Made by a program: the position numbers and the translations under genes. From Rotaria macrura (taxonomy: Eukaryota > Rotifera > Eurotatoria > Philodinida > Philodinidae): a DNA stretch of 64,000 nt. The notes below the pieces were generated by a model that saw nothing but the letters and a program-made list of their open reading frames with translations, had not been told where the DNA came from and made no database searches. The stretch is taken from positions 1 through 64,000 of the forward strand of contig OENT01000428.1 in assembly GCA_900239685.1 (NCBI GenBank). Direction: 5' to 3'. Shown one piece after another: positions 51,454 through 63,556 of this stretch. Position 1 is the stretch's first letter. Every line of letters begins with the position of its first letter.

Positions 51454-53253
51454 GATTATTATTGAAATACTATCATACGGTAGATAAAGAACTCAATGAA
51501 TTTTCGTCGTTTTTTGATATTTTGTTGGAGTCAAGCGTAATATTTAGAAATAAGAATAGATAGCGTCGACTTAAATACAACCATTATTTTCATAGGCACG
51601 AGAGTATCAAATTTTTATTGTTTTAGGATTTACGTATCGACAATACTTAGGTCGTTTAGAGAAAACCATGTGGAATAGTGTTATGAGCGCTGTTTTGATG
51701 AAAGTACTCTTTCTTGATGAGAAAGAAAAGCAACCACTAAATATGAAAATTCTATATTCATGATCAATTTATTCCTCGTTAGGAATTTCTTCTACAAGCA
51801 AGATCTGTTCAAAGTTTTATTTGTTAGAAACAACAAAAATGTTGCATACCTCTACCAGCAACTTATCACAGTAATAATTTTAATTGAATAAATCTGGTTA
51901 GTTTTCTGATGCTCCTAATCATCATGAGACAATCAAACAAAAACTTTCATTGGGTAAACATATGGTAGAGCTACTTGGTGTGATCATTTCTGTCTGTAGA
52001 TATAAACAAACTTCGGAAAAAGCATGACAACCAAGAAACCAGTCTCCTCTTACTTAAGATCTTCAATTATTAGAAAGTAAGGATAAAACATAAAGTATTC
52101 CACGTTTTTAAATGAAAAGAATCATTGATCAATTCTATAAACGAAACTCAACATTTCTGTGCATATGATTCGATTGATTATTCTCCTGTAAATAACATAA
52201 TGTACCCATTATGGCAACTGACAAGAAATAGAAATATAGACGATTATAATGGTTGATATTGATAGAGAAAAAGTATTTATAGCGTTTCGGATTTTGAAGT
52301 ATTATTAAACATTGATTTGCCCGTTTATTGACAAATAAAAGAAGTTTAATCAAGCAAAGCTTTATCATATTTACTGAAGAAAATTATTGACTGCTATTCT
52401 GACATTGTCTTTCAGAATGTTTTAGTCTTCCTCTCAAATGACATATGCACGTGAAAGTACATTAATATCCCTTTCAAAAGTCACTCTGTTTAGTGAGAAA
52501 TAAATAGTTAATGATTTCCCTGATAAAAAATAAAACTTGAATGAGGATCAAAGGTTGAAAATATGAAAGAGCAGTAATACGATACTAAATGAGATTTATG
52601 TAATTATATACCGAATATCACAAATAAAAGAATAAATATCTTTAAATAAAAAAAAAATCGTATCGTTAAGAAAGCAATCAAAGAAATTATTTCGCGGAAA
52701 GATAAAAAAAGAAGAACATCATACATTTTGGCGACTTGCGATGTAAGACGATGCCTCGAAATAATATCGTTCTATTTTGATATTTATCTTAGGATAGTTC
52801 CTATTGGTTACAACACTTGACAGAAAGCCATTGTGATTTAGATTTCTCTTATTCAGCTACTTCAGCTAACTGTACGTAATAATCGGAATATTCGATATAT
52901 ACACTATCATGTAGTGATGGTTTTATTCGACGAATTATTTGAGACAAAAAGTCATTGTTGACTTACTCGAAGCCAAACCACGGCTGGTGATGCTGAGGTT
53001 CAAACAAAGTACTTTGCATATGTATATGTCGCACAAATACTAGCACTTGAGCATAGTGATGTTTTACATTCATAGAGAAATGTTCCATCAGAAATAATTT
53101 TATGAAAAATCCGAAATTGATTTAGTCTTAATAGTAGGTTTTCTGATGAAAATCTATACTCAATTTCATGGTCGAAGACAATAGCAATGCAAGTTACGTA
53201 CATACTTATTATTTATTACTAACAGTAGAATAATAATAATAATCAGTATCATT
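51454..53253. other. intergenic spacer
   Basis: AT-rich, no supported gene, between the 5' end of paralog C and the 3' end of paralog D. The small open frames at 52135-52368 and 53000-53203 have no family content. Confidence 0.5.
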
Positions 53254-55432
53254 TTAACCAATCGAAACTTCCAAATCTTCTTCAGCCAGTTTAGCTAAGA
53301 ATCCTTCATATTCTTCACGGCGTGCCCTATTACGCGATTCGTATTCATTTTGTCGTCCTTGAGCTAATTCTATGATGGCTGTTGATGTCAAAGTGGTATT
53401 TGAAGAAAGTGATCGTAAATAAGATGTTCGCTCGGAATCCGTTTGCAAAAGAAGCAATGCGTTCATAGCAACAATTTGATTAATCATATATTCAGATGAA
53501 ATATCATAATAAGTTTTGGACATCACATAAAGTAAATGAGCACCACGTTCTATTTCTTGACTTGTTATACTGAGAATTTCAACGAAAAATTCTCGATCAC
53601 TTGGATCAAGTAATAAATTTTGCGCCTGTGCTTCTTTGATCATACTGATCAATTCGTGCACGATGATCTAAATACAGAAGAATAGAATGTCTCAGGATGT
53701 ATAGGAAATTTTTTTATTACATCGAATTTACTCAAATGAAAATATTCAATTATGAACTTCATCACACATCTAGTAGTAGTTATTCACTTACGGATTGTGT
53801 ACTATCAGCTTGTACAGATAATTTTGAAAAGAATTGTACTAAGCGTCCCCACTGTTCTTTGATTTGATTCATTTGTACAATTGATTTGATAAGAATATCG
53901 ACAATTTCTTGTTCGCTCATTCGATCTAAATCAAGTGCTGCTATTTCCTTCATAATATTGGCAAGTTTTTGTTGTTCAGCTGCTTGTTGTACAGCAAAAG
54001 CAGCATGACGTCTTTCAGCTTCTTGTAATACTTGGAGAAGATAGTTTGCTTTAGCAATAGCATTTTGTTTTGCTGTTTCAGCCGCTGCAGCCGCGGCATT
54101 AAGGGCAGCCTGATTATTGTAACATAAACCTAAAATGCAGCCGAGAATACGACTCGGAGCAGTAATGACTGCGACAACAACATTAATTATTTTACGAAAA
54201 AGTTTTTTCAACCATCCACGAAACACTGGAATGGCATTGTATGCATTTTGATATTCTTGACGAGCCTTTTCCATTTCTCTTCGAGCATCCTCGTACTGGT
54301 TCTTGATCGAATTCATGTTATTAATGATATCTTCCTGTTCACGTTTCGCTTGATCGATCTGGGATTGAATTTGATCAACGATATTTGTTTGTTCTGAATG
54401 AGTGTTAGTATTTACTTCGATAATTTCCGCAATGAGTTCTTGTAGTGATGAAAATTTTTCGAATGTATTTCGCGCATGCATTGCACTTTCATTGGCAATG
54501 CGACCAATCGTATCTAAAGTCCTCGGAAGCATGATTTCAATAAGCAAGGGTGAACCAGCCAAAACTAATTTGAGAGCTGTTTTAACATGATTTGGTACTT
54601 GCTGAATATTGAGTTGGATGCGATCCATGGCTGTATGCGCACCCAATAATGCTGAATACATCGAACCAGATACTTGAGNCAAGTGTTGCTCGAAAGGAAT
54701 TTGGATCTCTGATGTGCTGAAAAACGAAGTTAGGGGGTCGCGTCAATGGAAAGTCACGTTTACTGGCAAGGACAAGAAGATTGCTGATATAGTTGACTGA
54801 GATTGGGCCAGCCGTCATCAAATGAACCCATTCACCATCGATACTGTCTTGCAATGTGAGCTGATCGTCAAGTTTATCATCGAAAATTACTTCATAAGGA
54901 TCGGTATCATTAGAACGAAATAAAATATCTAAAGAAAATGTTAAAAATTGATTTGCCAACGAAATTTTCTGATGAAATTCGAAGATTGATTTTAGTTAAA
55001 TAATACATTTATATGCATACGTCGGAAACGACGAATCGCTGTATATATAACTCACCCAAAAATGAATCATCATCATTAGATAATTGCATCAAAAAAACAT
55101 TATCATCCATCTGAGCAATAGAATGAAGTCTATCCCGGTCCATATTTATCACTCGTTGTATGAAAGGATCACTAAACGGATTGACTGATCTTTCTGAAGA
55201 TAAGAAGACTGTATGAGCAACTGACGTAGCACATGCATGTCTTGTTATTGTCAGGGTCGCCAGCAAACACATGAATGGAAGCACTACAATAAAAATCAAG
55301 CATAAAAAGAATCCTATTAATTTAGGAAAAAAAGACTCAAAGAACTTCCTATCAAAATTTCTCGTTCTTTTGTAAGCACAATAAAATTGCATGCAATCTT
55401 GAGTACTTACATGGCTTCCTCATATTAATCAT
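53254..55432 (-). CDS. paralog D: longest member, with coiled coil / hydrophobic hairpin / coiled coil module
   Basis: Four exons: 55432-55411 (or from the second ATG at 55423), 55283-55056, 54928-53792 and 53667-53254, about 599 residues. A signal peptide (PLLPFMCLLATLTITRHACA) is split by intron 1. Landmarks are SVNYISNLLVLASKRDFPL, IKEQW, SKTYYDISSEYM and a tail with YEGFLAKLAEEDL. Between the N-terminal helices and IKEQW sits a module of about 190 residues absent from A-C. It has a charged coiled coil (about 230-320), a hydrophobic stretch (IINVVVAVITAPSRILGCIL, about 330-355), then an Ala-rich coiled coil. This is the layout of alpha-helical pore-forming proteins of the ClyA/HBL/Xax kind, a resemblance of architecture only. 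A single N at 54679 adds one base and breaks the frame in exon 3; flanking frames are open, so an assembly ambiguity is likely. Confidence 0.8.
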
Positions 55433-56449
55433 GAACTCAAATAATATAATTAATGCAAGTGATAGAAGTTGATAAAAAGAATATTCTGTATTAATCTTTT
55501 ATATATCGATTGTCTAATACAAGACAATAAAAGCAATGACAGATGCCTTAGAAATCAAGTCGCTCTCATGGATTACTCGCTTATCAATCAAGATTCTATA
55601 CTTTCTTGAATATACTAGTTGATAAACAAGTAGCATCTATTAATACAAGACAATTTCGACGAAAAACATCGCTTTTTCGACAGATGATAAACAATACATG
55701 CTTTTTCACTAGTGTTTTTGTCTTTGATAACAGAATGTATAACTATAGAATAGAACTTAAGTTTATTGTGACTACAACAATATAGTCAGTTTAGATTGTC
55801 TGCGTTCAAATTAAGAAACATAAATTCAAGTGCGATTTGTGACTTACAAATAGTATCGCGTGTATGCTTTTTCCAATTTATTTATGTCTATTTATTATCG
55901 ACTTGTTCGCAATGACTTCACTGTTTCTTCTATCATTGACGAATAGTATTTATCGATCCATCGGATGATCATTGTCTGGATCCATATATTGAAACAATAA
56001 CACATATGTATAAAAAAAGACATTCTGTCTATTTCAAAGATGAATATTTACGATTTTCTCAAACATTTACATAATGAAAATAATGTTGTGATCCTTTTTT
56101 TAATGAAGATATTTATCCGACAAAAGAAATACTTTTATTGCATCTCACTACTCACAATTATACTTTTCTTTACATATACTAACAAGCTTTCGTACATGCA
56201 TTTTCGATTTACTTTGTAACGACCAATTGAAATATCAAACTGGCATCGATAAAGAATAGCAACATATTCGTATTACTTGCTAGTTTGAAATCAATCTGTG
56301 GTTTGTTTCTATAGAACTAGTTTACTTCTAGATATCCTAATTCATATATGTTTGTGCTGCACTCGATCAAATATCCTCAGATATATACGTAGTGTTCGTA
56401 TGTGTATTGATATAGCAATGAATTATCTACAATTAGCTATTCAGCTATA
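55433..56449. other. intergenic spacer
   Basis: AT-rich, no supported gene. It contains the 5' flank of paralog D and ends at the decayed inverted copy. Confidence 0.45.
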
Positions 56450-57420
56450 GTTCAAACACATGTTACAACAGCAATGAAACTAATAGATTCAGCATCGAAT
56501 ACCTTGCGCAGAACAATTTTATCGATTACAGTCGAAGCCATAGGTCATTTAGTTATAGAATGTACTCATGTAGCTCATTCAACACTTCTTCATTTCAATA
56601 GATTATAAAACTTGTTCTCAGAAATCATTGCATGAACTGAAAAAGCATTCAATCATCGAACCAAGCAAATTTTGAGAAAGTGAAACAACAAAGAAGAAAA
56701 TCTTGTCACTGTCAAAAATCAATACTATCAATTGAAAGTCAACCTAGATGTAGCTCGTAAGAACTATGCTGAGGCTAAACCAACATTTGTGACATCGTTC
56801 ATATCTGACATAATGCAAACATGAACTTCAAAACCGAATTTTCCGTTAATTGCGGAAATTCAATCCATCAAATCCATAATCCACAATTTGAACATCCAAT
56901 GAATATAGCTCAAATTGCATACAAATGGTGATTTAGAACGTGTCGAGCAAATTCATTATGAACATTCTCCATTTCAATTAGCTGAGCCAAATCATTTGAC
57001 TAAGCCTGTGAATAACATGACAGTGCTTAATTTAAACGTATCGAGTAATAATGAAATCATTTGTTTATTAATTGAAGCAATCAAACAGAATAACATAATC
57101 AAAAATCAATGTACACATAGGATTCAGTGTTTCTCAAAATTGGCTATACAAACTCAAAGTACTCTACAGAGTAGGAAAATTTTCTTTCTGTTATTCAACA
57201 TGCTTAAAAATAAAATCAATTACTCAAGTCATTCGAAGATGAATTTTTCGTTGAAATTTGAGTATCTACTGTGACATAGATTGTAAAATGATGCACATAT
57301 TTTATATAACATGGTTAAAACCTACTATCCTGTGTCTAGTGAACACATGATTAGTCAAATTGTAGCTATTGGCAAAATATTATATTTTCAAACAGATGAA
57401 ACAGGTACTACAATAAACTT
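56450..57420 (+). pseudogene. decayed inverted copy of the paralog family (most like D)
   Basis: Plus-strand fragments line up in order with paralog D. Near 56455 is HVTTAMKLI (D: HVKTALKLV). Near 56510-56600 are TVEAIGHLVIECTHVAHSTL and related residues (D: TLDTIGRIANESAMHARNTF). At 57046-57165 are CLLIEAIKQNNIIKNQ and CFSKLAIQTQSTLQ (D: ILIKSIVQMNQIKEQW and FFSKLSVQADSTQ). At 57312-57405 is MVKTYYPVSSEHMISQIVAI (D: MSKTYYDISSEYMINQIVAM). Several stops and frame changes separate the blocks, the Trp of the IKxQW motif is Cys, and no start or signal peptide was found. The hydrophobic hairpin region is shortened or gone. Confidence 0.78.
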
Positions 57421-59343
57421 CAACAAGCATCTGGTAATAAATTGAATACTTCTCTTAAAATAAGATATCTTTGAAAACTTAAATAAGCATTAAAAAATGA
57501 TCCTAGTACATCTTTTCTCAATCATCATCAACAATCTTGTCCGCACACTTACTGATTTTCTTCTTCCAGATATTTTAGAATCATTTATAAATTATACAAC
57601 ACAAAGTTGAAGTAATCTGACAACAAAACTCTTAGGCGAATACATATTGAAAAACTTATCATCGAAATGCATGATTTCATGATATACACATGTATCATTC
57701 GAAAGCAAATGCCGAGCATAATTTGTCGATTCAAGTTCACCATCTCCTTCTCGCTCATCTAGAAATGCAATCAGGGAGAAAAAAATGGATCCCAGTTGTA
57801 TCTTCCGTATCCCGGAAAAAGGGATCCATAAGGAATCTTGGTATCCGGAACGCGGCGTGGACACATTAGAGATACAGAGAATTTCGTAATCCACTTTTTT
57901 TCAAAAGGGAAAAGGCTGAAAACTGAATTTTGTGAGAAATTTAGAGTTTTTGGAAAAGAGATTTGTTAGCCTATGGATTTTGTGTCGAAAAAAATCTGGA
58001 CCTAATTTTATTATTCTGAGAGTCACTTTTTTGTCTCGATCTTAGCGAACGTACTTCGTCTTCAACGGAGTTCAATGTATTGTTTTAAAATATTGCGTTC
58101 TTTTCAAATTTCTTGGACGATAAGGAACATCTGAATGACTTCCTAGAAACCGTTAAAGTCAACTTTTATCCTCAAAGTTCATCAAATTGAAACCTTTTCA
58201 AGAAAAATAGACTCATTCAATGCAGAATTTTTCCTCTATCTTAATTCATATGAAGGAATAGGTCATTCGAAGGTTTTCTAAGTGATAATCACCGAACATC
58301 ACTCCAATCGGACCATATTGTCAGAAGTTATGAATATTTTGGTTTTATGATTTTTCATTTTCACTTTATACAGATGCACTAGCAAAATATGTTCATCGAA
58401 CAAGTGATTTGATTTGCTCTTTCTGATGATACTATTTCCAACTTCAAATTCAATGTCTAGTAAGTCACTTGTCCTATTTTTATTATACTTGAGAATTATT
58501 TTTGGCAGTATACAATGACTTTCGAATAGAAGATACTTGGTTTGACTTGAAAAAAAGCTAAACTTGAGATTAGTACGAACAACTGAGTTGATCTGTGTGT
58601 ATTTCAGATTGTTTCTAAGATATTTTTCTTTGCCTAAATTTTTCAACTTCGTTCCTCTTAGGGATTTTGAAAAAAATTAACTTCCGAGAATAACTGCTTC
58701 GTATACGAAAAACCAATTCTGAACTTTTATAATTCTATTGGAGGACGAATTCAGAGGTGTCTACATTTTAAAATTCTTGTGTTGGTGAAGTTCTTTTCTT
58801 TGCGATTCGTGAGAGTGACTTCAGGTATAGGGATTACATTCTAACTTTATTTTAATGTAAAAAATATAAATTAAAGTTAGAAAACAACATTTTCCTAGTC
58901 TACATAAAAAATCTAACAAGTTTCACCTTGACTATATTGAATACCGTACAGTTGAGATACTTTACATTATCAGATAAAACAAATTTAGTTTAATTGACTT
59001 TGCATCGGGAAGTAAAGATAAAGTACCACCCTTACACGGGTACTAAAAAATGATTGATTCTGAAGTAAAAAATAAACATCTGAAAAATGATCAAGGATGA
59101 ATGGTGAATGGTGAATCTTGGCATAATAAAATTACGTGCATATTATTTTGCTACACTAAATGCATACTCTGGCAGATGTTCTTTGATTGAACATTTTGAG
59201 TTTTTTCAAATATTTGATATGAAACTGAATGACTCAGCCTTTACCCCTTGATTTATCCAATACAAGGTGTATTTTGTTGAGTACATATCGAATATTATCT
59301 TATGTGCCTGGCAGGTATCCTTCGGATACCCAACTTTCTCTCC
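57421..59343. other. intergenic stretch with short GC-richer patch
   Basis: No gene is supported. The minus-strand open frame at 57894-57592 has a GC-richer middle with inverted GGATCCC (57787-57793) and GGGATCC (57821-57827), possibly a small mobile-element relic. A perfect hairpin GGTATCC-TTC-GGATACC lies at about 59312-59328, just left of the G tract. Confidence 0.4.
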
Positions 59344-59858
59344 TTAAGGGGGGGGGGGGGGGGGGTGTGACGACCTAATCGTCACTGATGTTATCTTGAT
59401 GTTTGTTGTGTGCGCATTTGTTTGTTTCTCTTTCTAGTTTCCCTCCCTTTTTCTCTCTTATTGCTTTTGCGCCTAAAATTGTTAATTGAGTTTAACATAA
59501 TTCTTCTCTTTTTTCTCATCTTCATCTACTCACTCTACTTTATATCTCTCTCTTCATTGAGATATACCTACATTCCTTCTTCTGATATCTTCCACTCGCC
59601 ATTCGAGCGTTTCTGATATCTATTTCGAATATTTCTCTCTCGTAACTCTCGTCAGTTACTCTCTCATCTAGTTCTTCATCTCATCTCTTTTCTGTTCAAA
59701 TTGAATATATTATTGGATCTTTATCCGTATTCAATTCTACTTTATTTCATCAATTTTACTCTCCGCCACAATCCATTATTGTGGCATCCAACATATCCAA
59801 TAGTTGCGCCTCTGAACCGACTAACGACGCAACAGGGGGGTACCCCCCCCCCCCTTAA
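59344..59858. repeat. G-tract/C-tract palindrome TTAA-G(n)-TA-C(12)-TTAA split by an insertion
   Basis: Left: TTAA (59344-59347) and 18 G (59348-59365). Right: 6 G (59835-59840), TA, 12 C (59843-59854) and TTAA (59855-59858). Without the intervening 469 bp this would be a near-perfect palindrome of TTAA, a G run, TA, a C run and TTAA. Such homopolymers are error-prone in sequencing, so exact lengths are uncertain. Confidence 0.75.
59366..59834 (+). mobile_element. probable solo LTR of an LTR retrotransposon
   Basis: The 469-bp segment begins TGTGACGACC and ends GACGCAACA, so it has the TG...CA ends of an LTR and short imperfect inverted termini. G runs flank it on both sides, compatible with a 4-6 bp target duplication hidden in the homopolymer. 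The interior is pyrimidine-rich with many TCTC words, unlike neighbouring DNA. Hairpins GTGACGA-CCTAA-TCGTCAC (at the left end) and CCACAAT...ATTGTGG (about 59766-59784) are present. No gag/pol is nearby, so it would be a solo LTR. The orientation was assumed from TG...CA alone and is not secure. Confidence 0.6.
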
Positions 59859-60842
59859 ATGCAACGGTGATTGTGAAAAATCATCACTTTATACATCATT
59901 GATATCGAACAGTTGACTATCAAGATTTGAAGTAGCTACCGAAGAAATGATGACCTTGATCGTTGCATCCCAGTTAATATCCTTCAATGTCTAAAAACAG
60001 CAATGGCCTCAGTCAAGGAATGAATTTTTCTGAACTGTCAAAAGCAGTTGATACAAAGTTCTTCTTGGCAGACTTTGCTGAGAATTGGATATAGTTCCGA
60101 ATGGTATTAACAAAATAGATTGCCTACATTACTGTCGCAGATCAATAGTTTTCGATGAAATATGAATTCAACTGAAGTGGAAATATCAATCTTTCAAATA
60201 CAACCATCATGATTACTGTTCAGATACAAAAATGAATGATTAATAGTAATGCAATTATTTCCTCCACTACGGATAGAATCAGTATAGAACAAAGGGGTGA
60301 AGTGGTCACTCTAAAACGTCGCATAAATAATTAATATCAGTATTGATTCGTTTATCAAGAAAAGTAAATATGTTGTTCAATACTTCACCGATAAATACCA
60401 TGGATGGATGTGATTTTCTAGTACAAAAGCTCAATTGATGATTGGAAAACCAAAATTAAGATGCGTCTAAAGAAGAACGTCTAATATACAAAAATATATT
60501 CCGATCTATCGTCGAATAATACTAATCAAAATGCAGGTTAAAACAAAGATTTCTTCTCTAGGGATCGATTATTCTTTAAAAACTAACCAAAGACTAGTAA
60601 GGTTTATAATTTCAAACATTTTTGATAATTTTCATGAGGCATCTAAAGAGACTATGAGTTCCAAATTGATTCAATCTTCATAGTATTATTCCAAAAAACG
60701 TTTTTCCATTCTATGTAATATTGCAGCATGTTTATTTCAATTAGTTAACAAACATGATGTAATCATAATTTCTTGTTTTATTTTTCGTATTTCGGACGTG
60801 AAATCGATGGAAAATTTCCATTTACGAATCATTTTATGAATA
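59859..60842. other. intergenic spacer
   Basis: AT-rich, no supported gene, between the LTR-like element and the 3' end of paralog E. Confidence 0.5.
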
Positions 60843-63023
60843 TCAACCGATGTTGATGCCTGACTCGCCTGCACTTTTTATGCTGTCTAGTAATTGTTCG
60901 TATTCTTGTTGACGTCTCTCCATACGTACAACAAACGCATTTTGTTGCTCTTGAGTTATTTGAGTAATTCGCGTTGGTATCAATGTCGCATTGACAGCAA
61001 GTGCAAGTAGATTTGCTGATTGTAAATTAGTTGTTTGTAAAATTAGTACATTAGCACTTGTTGCCTGATTGATTATAAATTCCGTGGAACTTTCAATGTA
61101 AGCTGCAGATATTGTATAGATTAAATCAGATTCTTGTTCCATGTTTTGACTAACTTCAATGAGAAGCATGAGTAAAAGTTCATGATCAAATGAATCCAAG
61201 TTGGCGTTGTTAATCATCGAATTTTCGATGACATTAAGAAAATTGTTAGTTAAACTCTACAGATAAGGAAAATACTAGTTTGAAAGAAATGATTTTCTTC
61301 CGCTTTGAAATCTAGATGGATTTAAGAATTAGTTTTTCTTACATTCAGTAAATTTTCTACTAGTAAAATCAATTTGTTGAAGAACAACATCAGTCTATTC
61401 CATTGAACTTTGATTTCACTCATTTGTATTGTTGAATTGAGCAGTATGCTTGGGANATTTCTTGATCGGCATTTCTCCAAGTATCACCAGCGATTGTATC
61501 CGGATGTGTGCTGCTTTTATCTATTTGAGATAGTTTTTCGTTTGAAACATAATCAACTGATAAGCTCATCTCAACATAATGATATTCATTTTCTGTATTT
61601 TTCATAGGTAATTCCCTACCATTATATGATTGTCCACTAGAAATAATATTGTCGTCGTGATCCTGAATATCATATGTGGATCTAGCAGTATACGATCGTT
61701 TTTTACCATTGCCGTTTGTATGACTAGAATAAGTGGCTTGGGTAACTTCTAGAACTTCTGAAACTAGTCCAGGAAAATACAATATCTTGCTTAATATAGC
61801 TTGACTAATTTTAAAACTTTCATTCGCTGTTCTCTTAATATCTTCCAAAGTTTTTCGAAGCATATATTCAATGAATTGTGATGGCTCTTCGGCGAGCAAT
61901 AAGATGGCTGTTTTGAGATAATCGAGCAACTTCTGAGAATTAAATTGAACACTAAACATTGTAGTATGTGCATTAAGAAGAGTTGAATATGCACTTTCTG
62001 ATATTTGAGNTCACGGTCTCACGAAATGAGTCCATGTTGTTGATGTATTGAACGTTATTATTTGACGGACGAATGAATGGAAAATCACGTTTACTTCCGT
62101 ACACAATCAATCTATTTACATAATTGATTGCAAGTGGCCCAGCAGATAATAGTTCAAACGGTTCTGCATTTAAATAGTCTAGAATAGTAATCTGATTGTT
62201 CAGGAGTGATTCATTAAGTGCATCGATGTCAGAACGAGACAATGAATCTAAAAAGTTATGCTAAACTTCATGCGCTATATAGAATATTGATAATAGAATC
62301 TCTGAATTAGAATATGAATATTTGACTGAAAGAAAAATAATCTGTTTATGATACAACTTACCATTTAATGTATAATAATGATCCATGAATTTAGATACTG
62401 ATTCATGGTCATCTGTTCGTTTAATGATGTATGATTCATTTTGATTGACATTTTTAATGATACTTGGCATCGATGAATGATTGTCCGAATTTAACAATCT
62501 ATTCAAAGGCAAAATCCTTCCATGAACGAACAATGGCTCATATAATACAATCATACATATGAGTATCAAGACTAAAATCACAGATACGAAAAGAAAAATG
62601 AGTAATTATGTTAGCGCAATAGTTTTGTAATCTACAAGGGAAAGAAAGAGTTTTGCAAATTACAGAGATAGTTTTTTAACGTACTTTATTTTCATTCTCT
62701 AGAAATGTGATAAGAAATTTTTTCATCAACTAAGAAACTATTGATGCAATCTTTGATCAACTAAGTGTGAGTGAAGATTGTCAAAGTCTATACTATCGAT
62801 CGAAGAACATGCTTGACCCTATATAGCTGTTATTATCGATAATCGTCCTTTTCCATTAGGGCTATCCTGGATAATTTTAGATGATATGGAATTGTTTTTC
62901 GAAATATAGTTTCACATTATTTTACATTATCATGATTCTTAATCGATAGACTATTCATAGTTATTGAAGTTACTTATAGTAAAATCAAGTCTAAAACAAT
63001 TCAAAATGAAAATACTTACACAT
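60843..63023 (-). CDS. paralog E of the tandem secreted family, with two frame-disturbing N bases
   Basis: Four exons: 63023-63020 (just ATGT), 62571-62362, 62247-61343 and 61256-60843. Exon 2 carries a signal peptide (LILICMIVLYEPLFVHG). Family landmarks are AINYVNRLIVYGSKRDFPF, SFRETV, LRKTLEDIKRTANES, IKVQWNRLMLFF, SAAYIESSTEFI and a tail with YEQLLDSIKSAGE. The hydrophobic hairpin of D is absent; a polar, Ser/Asn/Tyr-rich stretch replaces it. N at 62010 is one extra base relative to the frame; N at 61456 lies where the frame must shift back. Total exon 3 length with both N bases keeps the phase, so the shifts compensate. It could be a true double frameshift (a decaying gene) or consensus errors. 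The first intron is about 450 nt, much longer than in C. Confidence 0.72.
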
Positions 63024-63556
63024 GATTGTCAGTTGTATAATTATTCAAGTCAGCACTATTTTCATTAAAAAAAAACAACCTTTTCTAAATCGCCGAAAAC
63101 ATTTATACGATGTGATTCTCATATGATAGCATAGACATGATAACATGTGTGTATACACAAGAGTCTTATTCCCATCAAGTAAGTCAATCATCAGCTGTAT
63201 GTTTCGTTTCATTCAGATTAAATTTATCGATATTTTCTCTTCAAATAAAAATTCTACTATTTTCAAAGAATAATTGATTAGCCCATTGAGAAGATAATTG
63301 ATTTCAATTGTTGTATTGCATTGTCTACAAACTCTGCATACTCATTGGTTTTCCATCATAGTAAAGAATATCGATAATAGAAACGACAATTTCACAAGTC
63401 ATATTAACAAAAAGAGAACATTGCTATTTTTAGTTATGGTCATTGAAATTTTCAATATCGTTTTATGAATAGTTGCTTTATTTTTATGTGTTCATTTATC
63501 ATTCGATCTTAGAGATCAACTTATGAAAATAAAATACAGATGAAAAGCAAAATAAT
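63024..63556. other. intergenic spacer
   Basis: No gene is seen between the first micro-exon of paralog E and the 3' end of the partial gene at the right edge. Confidence 0.5.

Noticed and set aside
59344..59858. piggyBac-type MITE with TTAA ends
   Set aside because: The TTAA sites flank a G/C homopolymer palindrome, whereas the inner 469 bp has its own TG...CA ends, so a solo LTR inside a palindrome explains more. It remains an alternative for the outer palindrome.
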